Assembly (NCBI GenBank): GCA_021287165.1
Contig: JAJTAY010000010.1
Coordinates: forward strand, 156,710-220,709
Source of the DNA: Bacteroidia bacterium
Lineage (GTDB): Bacteria; Bacteroidota; Bacteroidia; Bacteroidales; F082
Length of the DNA stretch: 64,000 nucleotides
Direction of reading: 5' to 3'
The notes beneath the pieces were generated by a model. The model made no database searches. It was not told the origin of the DNA and saw nothing but the letters and a program-made list of their open reading frames with translations. The translations under genes and the position numbers were made by a program. Below, one piece after another: positions 8,661-16,785 of the stretch; positions within the stretch are counted from its first letter, which is position 1; each line of letters starts with the position of its first letter.

Positions 8661-9464
8661 TCAGGCTTCCTTATATACTTTTCCTGCAATAACGATACTT
8701 AGCTCATAGAGTGCCAAGAGCGGAATGCATACCATGATCTGGCTGAAAATGTCAGGAGGTGTAATGATGGCCGAAACTATCAGCAGGATGACCAACATGT
8801 ACTTTCGATTGCGTTTGAGGTAATCCGGGCTTACCAAACCTGCCTTGGCTAGAAAATAGATCAGCAATGGAAGCTGAAAAACGATGCCCACAGCGAAAGA
8901 AACAGAAACCACAGTACTAATGAACGAGTTGAGCGCTATCTGATTGCTTACGCTGCTGCTTACCTGGTAGGTGCCCAAAAAATTGATGGTCAGTGGAACG
9001 ATAAGAAAGTAGCCGAAGAGCAGGCCCGTCAAGAAAAGCAAAGAGCTGTAGAAAATGGCAAGCTGCGATTTTTTCTTTTCCCCGGCATAGAGGGCTGGCC
9101 TGACAAAACTCCAGAACTGGTATATAATATAAGGAAATGACAAAACCAGGCCTGCTATGGCCGAGGTATATAAGTGCACCAAAAATTGTCCCGACATATT
9201 GATGTTTATAATCTGAATGTTCAGATTGCTGAAACACAAACCATCAATGTTCAGCGCTCTGCCCAAAGAGCACAGCCATCGGTTGGTAATAAAATCTGCC
9301 TTGGACGGGCCGAGTATGATCAGGTCGAAAACCACCTGCCGATTGATGAAGGCAATGATAGCCATAACAAAAACGACAAGAAAACTTCTGATCAGCCTTG
9401 ATCTGAGCTCGTCAAGGTGATCCCAGAAAGACATTTCCCGGCTGTCTTCTTCTGTTTTATTCAT
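8661..9464 (-). CDS. tatC: Sec-independent protein translocase TatC
   Basis: A 267-residue inner-membrane protein, the twin-arginine signal receptor of the Tat pathway. The N-terminal motif MSFWDHLDELRSRLIRS is the family hallmark and is followed by six predicted helices, with the conserved FYSSLLFLTGLLFGYFLIVP and VFQLPLLIYFLAKAG segments. The loop after helix 1 (about 45-80) is longer than in Escherichia coli and contains two cysteines, as in other Bacteroidota. No tatA or tatB lies in the window. The gene converges on the response regulator with only three bases between stops. A CAAATTTA stretch (9479-9486) just upstream could be its -7 box. Confidence 0.92.
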   Translation of the reverse strand: MNKTEEDSREMSFWDHLDELRSRLIRSFLVVFVMAIIAFINRQVVFDLIILGPSKADFITNRWLCSLGRALNIDGLCFSNLNIQIININMSGQFLVHLYTSAIAGLVLSFPYIIYQFWSFVRPALYAGEKKKSQLAIFYSSLLFLTGLLFGYFLIVPLTINFLGTYQVSSSVSNQIALNSFISTVVSVSFAVGIVFQLPLLIYFLAKAGLVSPDYLKRNRKYMLVILLIVSAIITPPDIFSQIMVCIPLLALYELSIVIAGKVYKEA

Positions 9465-9641
9465 TGCCCGTTTTTTGGCAAATTTACTAAAGCCCTTTTA
9501 AAACTGCCTAAATCAGCGAAGCTATAGTTTGATCAACTTAGAGATTGATAATTTTAGTTTTTCTTGAATGTTGTTATCAAATCATCAAAAATGGTGAATA
9601 AACTGCTGTTATATTGATGATGTTCTTTAATATTTGTTTAT

Positions 9642-9672
9642 TTTGACGTTTTATTCAAAAAAATTATATTTG
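9642..9672 (+). promoter_or_regulatory. Bacteroidota-type promoter of the Asp-box secreted protein
   Basis: TTTG at 9642-9645, a 19-base spacer and TATATTTG at 9665-9672 give a full match to the phylum consensus. The transcript would begin about 40 bases before the ATG at 9719. An 8-base inverted pair (ATCATCAA at 9581-9588, TTGATGAT at 9614-9621) lies upstream and might be an operator. Confidence 0.65.
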
Positions 9673-9718
9673 CCTGATCAAATAGGATGTCAATAAGTTT
9701 AACCTTAAAAGCCAAGCT

Positions 9719-11572
9719 ATGAAAAAAAGTTTACTCCTGATTGTATTTCTCTTACCAGCTTTTATTCTTCAGGCTGCTGACTGGCGTCAGAAGCGTGAAG
9801 AGCGTGTGCGCAACATTTCTCTTCCAGCTCCTCAGGCCATTGAGGATGTTGTTGTCATCAACAACCAGCCCAATCCCTTTGTGAGCAATCTGAAGTTTGG
9901 ACCTGATGTGGTAATTGGAAAAACCCGTTACGACCTTCAGTCGAACTACGCTATGGCCCGTCGCATGCACTTGTTTCCTGATGGCACCATCGGTGCAACA
10001 TGGACTTATGCCATGCTCGACCCCAATTTCACCGATCGCGGCACAGCTTACAATTATTTCAATGGCACAAGCTGGGGAGCCCAGCCTACCGCACGTGTTG
10101 AGCCGGTGCGTACAGGATGGCCATCGTATGCACCCTGGGGACCAAATGGTGAGATTATTGTTTCTCACACTGGTACTGCCAACGGCTTAATTTTCAGCCG
10201 TAGGGATACCAAAGGGACCGGCCCATGGACCAACAGCTATCTTGCAGGACCAACCGAGGTGCCCAACCTTCTGTGGCCCCGTATGATCACCAGCGGCGAA
10301 AACAATGAAATCATTCACGTTATTGCCCTGACAGCGCCCACGGCCAACGGTGGTGTTGTTTATCAGGGTCTGGACGGGGCGCTCCTTTACAGCCGCTCCA
10401 CCGATGGCGGACAAACATGGGATCCGCAGAACGTTTTGCTGGAGGGCATCACGGCAAACGATCTGCTCCGTGTGCGTGCCGACACCTATGCCTGGGCTGC
10501 TCCGTTCGGAAATACCATTGCATTTCTTGTTGGTGACGGATACGGCGACGGCATTGTGATGAAGTCGGATGATGCCGGCCTTTCGTGGGAAAAAATGCTT
10601 TATTATGAAAGCATCGACAAATTCATGGATGGAAACACTACCTATCCGATTCATGGTGGTACCGACTCCTATCAACATGCCGTAATCGACGATCAGGGCC
10701 GTGTTCACGTAGCCGTTGGTCGCCAGATTCACCGTGCCGAAGCAGGATTGTTCTACTATCCATATAGCAATGGTTTGCTTTACTGGAACGAAACAATGGC
10801 TCCCCTGGATACAACTAAAGTAGCCAGTGGCATTACCGATGTGTCTGGCGTTGCCCCCGGATACCTGCTTGCCGAGCTAATCGAAACAGCAACCGATACA
10901 CTTTCCTCGCTGCTCACGCCCAACTACTATGCATCTTTGACCAGTATGCCGCAACTTGTTTTCGATTATGAGAAGAAAATACTCTATGCCTTCTACTCAG
11001 CCATCACTCCGGGCTATGTGAACAGCGACGGACAAAATTACCGTCATATCTGGATGCGTTTTTCCGAAGATTATGGTCAAACCTGGAGCCCCCATACCGA
11101 CCTGCACAACGACATCTTCCACCTCTTCACCGAATGCGTTTATCCCTCAGCCTCATCAACCGTGAACAATAAGGTTCACCTTATTTACCAGAGTGATAAC
11201 TTCATTGGTGGAAGCAACAGGCCAACTCCGCCAGCCCACGGCCATGTTGACAACGATATCGTTCACCTGACTATTGACAGAATCATTACAGGTGCAAGCG
11301 AAAAACCAGCCAGTGTGCTATCCATCGACAAGGTTTATCCGAATCCTGCCCGCAACGAGGCATTTGTCACCATCCGTGTCGACAAGCCCCTCACCGCCCG
11401 CATCAGCCTGGTGAACCTTGTAGGCCAGGAAGTTCAGTCGACCACTCAGGACTTTAACTACATTGGCACACACAGGGCTGCTCTCGACCTGAGCCGCATC
11501 GACCGTGGCGTTTACTTCGTACGCGTGGCCAATGGAAACCAGATCGTAACGCAGAAAATCATTGTTCATTAA
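9719..11572 (+). CDS. T9SS-exported Asp-box (sialidase-fold) protein
   Basis: A 617-residue secreted protein with a signal peptide (MKKSLLLIVFLLPAFILQAA). At least three Asp-box motifs mark a beta-propeller of the sialidase/BNR type: STDGGQTWDP near residue 227, SDDAGLSWEK near 284 and SEDYGQTWSP near 450. Residues about 535-617 form a T9SS type A sorting domain (VYPNPARNEAF ... QKIIVH). Asp boxes are structural and do not prove sialidase activity; I do not see an arginine triad that I could assign with confidence. It has its own promoter and a strong terminator. Likely surface-attached or released; the substrate is unknown. Confidence 0.8.
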   Translation: MKKSLLLIVFLLPAFILQAADWRQKREERVRNISLPAPQAIEDVVVINNQPNPFVSNLKFGPDVVIGKTRYDLQSNYAMARRMHLFPDGTIGATWTYAMLDPNFTDRGTAYNYFNGTSWGAQPTARVEPVRTGWPSYAPWGPNGEIIVSHTGTANGLIFSRRDTKGTGPWTNSYLAGPTEVPNLLWPRMITSGENNEIIHVIALTAPTANGGVVYQGLDGALLYSRSTDGGQTWDPQNVLLEGITANDLLRVRADTYAWAAPFGNTIAFLVGDGYGDGIVMKSDDAGLSWEKMLYYESIDKFMDGNTTYPIHGGTDSYQHAVIDDQGRVHVAVGRQIHRAEAGLFYYPYSNGLLYWNETMAPLDTTKVASGITDVSGVAPGYLLAELIETATDTLSSLLTPNYYASLTSMPQLVFDYEKKILYAFYSAITPGYVNSDGQNYRHIWMRFSEDYGQTWSPHTDLHNDIFHLFTECVYPSASSTVNNKVHLIYQSDNFIGGSNRPTPPAHGHVDNDIVHLTIDRIITGASEKPASVLSIDKVYPNPARNEAFVTIRVDKPLTARISLVNLVGQEVQSTTQDFNYIGTHRAALDLSRIDRGVYFVRVANGNQIVTQKIIVH

Positions 11573-11592
11573 TTCGGGTTTTTATTTCTGCG

Positions 11593-11622
11593 GCCGGGGG
11601 ATTCATCCCCCGGCTTTTTTTT
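11593..11622 (+). terminator. Strong rho-independent terminator
   Basis: GCCGGGGGA (11593-11601) pairs perfectly with TCCCCCGGC (11606-11614), loop TTCA, followed by eight T. It ends the Asp-box protein transcript. Confidence 0.9.
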
Positions 11623-11764
11623 GCGATGTGGTTAATGTTATTGTTGATTTTACTGCGAAATATTAGCCTGAGCGGTATTAATTGTTGTTAACAATCTCGC
11701 TGCAGGAATAAGTTCTCGGCAGTTAATCTTACCTTTGCGTACTTTAAATCCTGATTAAAACAAA

Positions 11765-12814
11765 ATGACACAGCTTAGCAAACAGGCCGTTATCGATACC
11801 CTCAAGGAGGTGATATATTTTCCGAAAGGCGACAATATTGTAAACCTTGGAATGCTTGATGCGCTTGAGGTTTCGGATGGAAAAATCAGTTTCAGACTCG
11901 TCTTTCCAAAGCTTGACGAACCTCCAGTACGCATTGTCGGCAGCACAGCCGAAAAGATGCTGCGTGAGCGCTTTGGTAATGACATATCAATTGAAATTGT
12001 TCCGATTACCGAAAAGGAAAAAGGACTTGGACCATTGGCCGGGGTACGCAACATCATTGCCGTGGTGTCGGGCAAAGGTGGGGTGGGTAAATCGACCGTA
12101 GCTGCCAACCTGGCTATTGCAATTTCCAAGAAAGGGCTTAGTGTGGGGCTGATTGATGCCGATATCTACGGACCGTCCGTTCCGGTGATGTTTGGCGTGG
12201 TGGACGAAATGCCTGAAGCCCGTGAGCGAAACGGAAAACCATCCATTGTGCCGATAGAGCGCTACGGCATCAAGCTCCTTTCAATCGGTTTTTTTGTCGA
12301 TGTAACCAAGCCGCTTGTTTGGCGCGGACCAATGGCTACCAGTGCGCTCAATCAGCTGCTGGGCGATGCCGACTGGGGAGTGCTTGACTATCTGGTGATA
12401 GACATGCCTCCCGGCACAGGTGATATACAGCTTACGCTTGCACAATCTTATTCCGTTACAGGGGCTATCGTGGTTACAACACCTCAAAAAGTGGCCTTTG
12501 CCGATGTGCACAGGGCCGCGAATATGTTTAAACAGGAAAAACTGACAATTCCGTTGCTCGGACTCATTGAGAATATGGCATATTTTGTGCCTTCCGATTT
12601 GCCGGACAGAAAGTATTATATCTTTGGCCGCAGCAACGGCGAGCGTTTCTCGGAAGTGCTCGGCGTGCCGTTCCTTGGTCAGATACCTATTGTGGATCAG
12701 ATTGCCGCTTCGGGTGATGCCGGTTCGCCGATAGCCCTCGATGATAATCATCCTGTTGCTAAAGCCTTTGCCGATGTAGCTGAAAAAGTGATAGAAAGTG
12801 TAAAAAACTCATAA
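11765..12814 (+). CDS. apbC: Mrp/ApbC-type P-loop iron-sulfur carrier protein
   Basis: A 349-residue cytoplasmic protein with an N-terminal MIP18/DUF59 domain (about 1-85) and a MinD-like NTPase domain. The deviant Walker A motif VVSGKGGVGKST lies at about 100-111, with IDADIYGPSVPVMFG and DMPPGTGD further on. Members bind and transfer Fe-S clusters in an ATP-dependent way. The usual CxxC pair that holds the bridging cluster is missing: the region reads ENMAYFVPSDLPDRKYYIFG. The partner nifU-like gene starts 12 bases later, which supports a role in Fe-S assembly. A TACCTTTG box at 11730-11737 may be the -7 element. Confidence 0.9.
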   Translation: MTQLSKQAVIDTLKEVIYFPKGDNIVNLGMLDALEVSDGKISFRLVFPKLDEPPVRIVGSTAEKMLRERFGNDISIEIVPITEKEKGLGPLAGVRNIIAVVSGKGGVGKSTVAANLAIAISKKGLSVGLIDADIYGPSVPVMFGVVDEMPEARERNGKPSIVPIERYGIKLLSIGFFVDVTKPLVWRGPMATSALNQLLGDADWGVLDYLVIDMPPGTGDIQLTLAQSYSVTGAIVVTTPQKVAFADVHRAANMFKQEKLTIPLLGLIENMAYFVPSDLPDRKYYIFGRSNGERFSEVLGVPFLGQIPIVDQIAASGDAGSPIALDDNHPVAKAFADVAEKVIESVKNS

Positions 12815-12826
12815 ATTCTTATTGCC

Positions 12827-13078
12827 ATGGCGGAAGATAAAGAAGTATTGGTAAGAAAAGTCAGGAACATTATTGAGCAGGTAAGGCCTTACCTGCAACA
12901 AGACGGAGGCGATATTAATTTCGTGGAGCTGACCGATGATCTTGTTGTAAATGTTGAGCTAACAGGAGCTTGCGGATCTTGCCCATACAGCACTATGACC
13001 CTGAAAAACGGAGTGGAAAACACCATCCGCAAAGCCATTCCCGAAATAAAATCTGTCGAGGCCATTAACCTTGGATAA
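12827..13078 (+). CDS. NifU C-terminal-domain Fe-S scaffold protein
   Basis: An 83-residue protein equal to the C-terminal (Nfu) domain of NifU. The cluster-binding CxxC is C49-G-S-C52 in ELTGACGSCPYSTMTLKNGV. The QDGGDINFVEL segment is also typical. Stand-alone Nfu proteins hold a 4Fe-4S cluster between two subunits and hand it to client enzymes. The gene follows the Mrp gene by 12 bases and must be co-transcribed. The aldehyde oxidoreductase and MoaA in this window are the kind of Fe-S clients it could serve, but that link is general. Confidence 0.9.
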   Translation: MAEDKEVLVRKVRNIIEQVRPYLQQDGGDINFVELTDDLVVNVELTGACGSCPYSTMTLKNGVENTIRKAIPEIKSVEAINLG

Positions 13079-13098
13079 ATGGTCCCGGGATTTATATT

Positions 13099-14733
13099 CT
13101 AGGTCAGGTATTTAGCTACGATTGGCATCCTGCGTCCCATGCCGAATGCCTTTGGCGATACCCTGAGTATGGGCGGCGTTTGCTTTCGTTTATACTCATT
13201 AGTATTCACCATTTTTAGCATCCTCTGCACCATTGAAGGGTCGAAACCACGTTCTATCAGATCGCCAGGTCCGAGTTGTTCTTCGATGTAGTGAAAGAGC
13301 ATACGGTCCAAAACTTCGTATTCGGGCAGGCTGTCCGAATCGAGCTGGCCGGGGCGAAGCTCCGCTGAAGGTGGCTTGAGTATGCTGTTGAGAGGAATTA
13401 CTTCAGCATCCTTGTTAATGTAGCGTGCCAGCTCGTAAACCTCTGTTTTATATACATCGCCGAGCACCGAAAGTCCGCCGTTCATATCACCGTATAATGT
13501 TCCGTAACCCACGGCGGCCTCGCTCTTATTGCTGGTATTCAACAATATATGATTGTACTTGTTTGCATATGCCATCAGAATCAGGCCGCGCAGCCTTGCC
13601 TGAATATTTTCTTCAGTAAGCCCAAAAGATGTGCCTTCGAAAACAGGTCCGAGGGACTGCTCTATGGCCAAATAAGAATCTTTAATAGGTATGGTGTGGC
13701 TGGGACTGTTGAGGTTGTTGGCCAATGTTTGGGCGTCGGCCACCGAATGATCGCTCGAGAACTGCGATGGCATGAGCAGTCCGGTCACATTTTCGTTTCC
13801 CAATGCCTTGACTGCAAGCACCATGGTTACAGCCGAATCAATACCACCCGAAAGCCCGAGCACGGCTTTACGAAAGCCCATTTTGCTGAAATAGTCCCTG
13901 ATTCCCATCACCAATGCGTCGTGAATCAGGCTTGTTTTATTATCAAAGGCCGGATCGAGGCTGTTTTTTCCTGAAAGCAGATCCTTAGTGTCAACCACCT
14001 CAAGGGCTTCTTCAAAATAGGGCAGCGATTTTCCAACCATGGCATTGGCACAGAGCGCTGTTGAGCCACCATCGAAAATCAGCTCGGTTTGTGCGCCAAC
14101 GTGGTTCACATAAATAAGCGGAATGCGGTATTTTTCAACATTGGCCTTGAGCACTTCGTGCCTGCGCCTTGCCTGATGGTAATGAAATGGCGAGGCCGCA
14201 ATATTGATCATCAGGTCGGGCTTATCTCTGGCGAGTGTTTCCATGGGATCGATTGTGTAGAGCCGGCTTTGACCAAGGTCCCAGATGTCTTCGCAGATTG
14301 TGAGGGCGATTTTTAAACCGTTGAAATGCAGGGTTTTAAATGATTTGGCTGGCTCAAAATAGCGATATTCATCGAATACGTCGTAGTTGGGCAGCAGGCC
14401 TTTATGAAAATATTCGACTGTTCCGTTATAGCAGAATGCAGCGGCATTGAAGAGCGGTTTGCCTTTATCGCCCGTGTTGCGGCATGGCGCTCCTACTATG
14501 GCTGCAATTCCTATGCACTGGTTTGCAATATGTTGCAGGGCATTCTCTGTTCTAAGGATGAAATCGTCGAATTCAAGAAAATCGAGAGGAGGGTAGCCGC
14601 AGACCGCCAACTCAGGGAACACCACCAACGCAGCACCCCGAACTTTGGCTTTTTGAATTGAATCAACGATTTTAGATGAATTGGTTTCAAAATCACCAAT
14701 CCTGAAATTGAGTTGTGCCAAGGCAACCTTCAC
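13099..14733 (-). CDS. nadE: Glutamine-dependent NAD+ synthetase
   Basis: A 544-residue two-domain enzyme that amidates nicotinic acid adenine dinucleotide, the last step of NAD synthesis. The N-terminal nitrilase-like glutaminase (about 1-250) has the triad E41 (VFPELAVCGYPP), K111 (FHKGLLPNYD) and C147 (LTICEDIWD). The C-terminal synthetase has the ATP-binding SGGIDS at 295-300 and the family's KSEAAVGYGTLYGDMNGG segment. The start codon is GTG at 14733. It converges on nifU with 20 bases between and lies 18 bases downstream of the barrel-protein gene, so the two may be co-transcribed. Confidence 0.95.
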   Translation of the reverse strand: MKVALAQLNFRIGDFETNSSKIVDSIQKAKVRGAALVVFPELAVCGYPPLDFLEFDDFILRTENALQHIANQCIGIAAIVGAPCRNTGDKGKPLFNAAAFCYNGTVEYFHKGLLPNYDVFDEYRYFEPAKSFKTLHFNGLKIALTICEDIWDLGQSRLYTIDPMETLARDKPDLMINIAASPFHYHQARRRHEVLKANVEKYRIPLIYVNHVGAQTELIFDGGSTALCANAMVGKSLPYFEEALEVVDTKDLLSGKNSLDPAFDNKTSLIHDALVMGIRDYFSKMGFRKAVLGLSGGIDSAVTMVLAVKALGNENVTGLLMPSQFSSDHSVADAQTLANNLNSPSHTIPIKDSYLAIEQSLGPVFEGTSFGLTEENIQARLRGLILMAYANKYNHILLNTSNKSEAAVGYGTLYGDMNGGLSVLGDVYKTEVYELARYINKDAEVIPLNSILKPPSAELRPGQLDSDSLPEYEVLDRMLFHYIEEQLGPGDLIERGFDPSMVQRMLKMVNTNEYKRKQTPPILRVSPKAFGMGRRMPIVAKYLT

Positions 14734-14751
14734 GATGTCAGAAGATTGTAG

Positions 14752-15429
14752 TTAAAACAGTACGCCTACTTTCAGTTCGACAAAGCTGAAAGTGCCTTTA
14801 ATCTTATCCTGCGAAATATTGTTCTTACCCTTGAGAACATTAAAAATGTTATTGTCCCAGCGCAGACCAATGTTCAGCTTGGTGGATTCGGCCAGGTCCT
14901 GATAAAAGCCTGCCCCAACAATCATCGAGGTACGACTGTAGCGCATTTCGCTGTCAACATCCTTTTTTTCATCTTTTCCCATTAGCCGATCATTCATATA
15001 AAACTTTTCGGTCGCTGTGGCATTCAGGCGAAGGGCAAGAGCCAGACCAAAATCGCCATAAATGGACATCCCATCGGCTATTTCCTGCGTACGCATGCGC
15101 AGCACTCCTGGGATCTGAATATAGGTGGAATTCAGTTTGCGTTCAGTTCGTCCGGGCTGATTATCGCGCAGCTCTGGGTACTCATACTTACCGTTGAGAT
15201 AGATAAATTTCATGCCGGTATTAATGGCATAGTTCTCCACAAGGTAAATGTCGCCTATGAATCCCCAGCCAAATCCCATGCGAATACCTTGGCTTTCATA
15301 ATTTTCGGTTGAGGGGATGACCCATCCGATGTTTGGTGAAAGCTCGAAGCCAAACTGGAAAGCTTTTTCCTGAGCACTGATCTTTGTAGCAAACAATAAT
15401 GCCAAAACGATAACAAGGTTTCGAAACAT
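14752..15429 (-). CDS. Outer-membrane beta-barrel protein (PorT-like family)
   Basis: A 225-residue exported protein with a signal peptide (MFRNLVIVLALLFATKISAQ) and about eight amphipathic strands ending in a C-terminal Phe (VELKVGVLF). It fits the OMP_b-brl_2 type of small barrels common in Bacteroidota. It is probably an eight-stranded barrel in the outer membrane; no transport or enzymatic role can be read. A CAAAGTTA stretch at 15447-15454 is a possible -7 element. It lies directly upstream of nadE on the same strand, which looks like chance neighbourhood rather than shared function. Confidence 0.75.
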   Translation of the reverse strand: MFRNLVIVLALLFATKISAQEKAFQFGFELSPNIGWVIPSTENYESQGIRMGFGWGFIGDIYLVENYAINTGMKFIYLNGKYEYPELRDNQPGRTERKLNSTYIQIPGVLRMRTQEIADGMSIYGDFGLALALRLNATATEKFYMNDRLMGKDEKKDVDSEMRYSRTSMIVGAGFYQDLAESTKLNIGLRWDNNIFNVLKGKNNISQDKIKGTFSFVELKVGVLF

Positions 15430-15560
15430 GTTGGGTGGTTTTTTGGCAAAGTTAACAAATATCGGGCTGAGTTGTTTTCCTCGCCCTCAGCTTAACAATG
15501 CCTTACTGATGCATGGCAGAGATCATAATGTCCTATTTTTACCATGAAATAGAATGACTC

Positions 15561-16727
15561 TTGCAAATCGAATCAACATTTGGCAACTCACCTTCTGGCG
15601 CTGCACTTCGGAGGATGATGCACAATGTGACCGGAATGATTTCTTTGGCTATTATCGTAATGGTTGTCTTAGCAGCATTATTTGCTCACCATATAGCGCC
15701 CGATCCCACACCGGGAGCTAACAGGCAGATGCTTGAACTAGGTGCGCTCAGGCCGGGAACGACAGTTGAGGTGTTGCGTATTTCGCGCGAGAGCAGGAGC
15801 GAACCGGGATTTACCGGCCGTTTTATCAATGGACGAAGAGATTACTTTGAGAGTATTCCGCTTAAATCATGGCGATTCGATGGCGAGCAGCTTTGCTATG
15901 AAGTTTACGGCGAGGAAGTTGCTAACCCAACTAATGAGGTTTGTGTGCCACTTACAAGGGTAGTTTTTGGTCCTGATGCAGGTAAATTGTCAGCAGTTTT
16001 CAGTATTCAGGAGCTGCAGAGAAAGATTGTAGGGCACCACATTGTTCGAACTACTTTTTGGCTTGGAACCGATCAGTTTGGACGCGACATGCTCAGCCGG
16101 CTGCTTTTGGGTTCGCAAATCAGCCTTTCGGTAGGATTCATTGCGGTTTTCATTTCTCTTCTCATTGGATTGATCATTGGCAGTATTGGCGGGTATTTTG
16201 GTGGTCGCGCCGATGATGTGGTGATGTGGCTTATAAATGTAATATGGTCTTTACCGACCCTATTGCTTGTTATTGCCATCACTTTTGCACTGGGAAAAGG
16301 TTTCTGGCAGGTTTTCGTGGCCGTTGGCCTCACCATGTGGGTGGAGGTGGCCAGGGTGGTACGCGGACAATTGATCAGCCTCAGGGAGAAGGAATTTGTT
16401 GAAGCGGCCAAAGCATTGGGATTCAGCCACACGCGTATAATTTTCAAACACCTGCTCCCCAATGTGGTTAGCCCACTGATCGTGATATCGGCTGCTAATT
16501 TTGCCTCTGCCATCCTAATCGAAGCAGGCTTAAGTTTTCTAGGACTGGGTGTGCAGCCCCCAATGCCATCGTGGGGTAGCATGCTTCGCGAGAATTATGC
16601 TTTTATTCTGCTCGATGAAGCATATCTTGCGTTGCTACCCGGCCTGGCCATCATGATTTTGACACTGGCATTCATGTTGTTGGGCAATGCCCTGCGCGAT
16701 GCCCTCGATGTTAAACTGCCACAATAA
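15561..16727 (+). CDS. OppC/DppC-type ABC transporter permease
   Basis: A 388-residue inner-membrane permease of the oligopeptide/nickel class. One helix at about 24-43 precedes a periplasmic insert of about 100 residues. The permease core follows with the signature LGTDQFGRDMLSRLLLGSQIS and the EAA loop (VEAAKALGFSHTRIIFKHLLPN). The insert is longer than in E. coli DppC. A stop codon at 15555 limits the frame. The only early start is TTG at 15561, the next is ATG at 15615, which would leave only a short cytoplasmic end. No OppB, ATPase or binding protein is adjacent, so partners must lie elsewhere. Confidence 0.85.
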   Translation: MQIESTFGNSPSGAALRRMMHNVTGMISLAIIVMVVLAALFAHHIAPDPTPGANRQMLELGALRPGTTVEVLRISRESRSEPGFTGRFINGRRDYFESIPLKSWRFDGEQLCYEVYGEEVANPTNEVCVPLTRVVFGPDAGKLSAVFSIQELQRKIVGHHIVRTTFWLGTDQFGRDMLSRLLLGSQISLSVGFIAVFISLLIGLIIGSIGGYFGGRADDVVMWLINVIWSLPTLLLVIAITFALGKGFWQVFVAVGLTMWVEVARVVRGQLISLREKEFVEAAKALGFSHTRIIFKHLLPNVVSPLIVISAANFASAILIEAGLSFLGLGVQPPMPSWGSMLRENYAFILLDEAYLALLPGLAIMILTLAFMLLGNALRDALDVKLPQ

Positions 16728-16729
16728 AA

Positions 16730-16751
16730 AGCCGGTCGCATTGGACCGGCT
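16730..16751. terminator. Terminator between convergent permease and oxidoreductase genes
   Basis: AGCCGGTC (16730-16737) pairs with GACCGGCT (16744-16751). On the minus strand it is followed by TTTTT, so it is a good terminator for the oxidoreductase gene; on the plus strand the T-run is poor. Confidence 0.7.
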
Positions 16752-16785
16752 TCGGTGGTTTTGGTTCATTTCAATGTGAAATATC

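Noticed and set aside
9581..9621. Inverted pair ATCATCAA/TTGATGAT as an operator of the Asp-box gene
   Set aside because: Eight-base arms 25 bases apart in an A/T-rich region can occur by chance; noted only in the promoter entry.
9719..11572. Naming the Asp-box protein a sialidase
   Set aside because: Asp boxes are structural; the catalytic arginine triad and Tyr/Glu pair could not be assigned.
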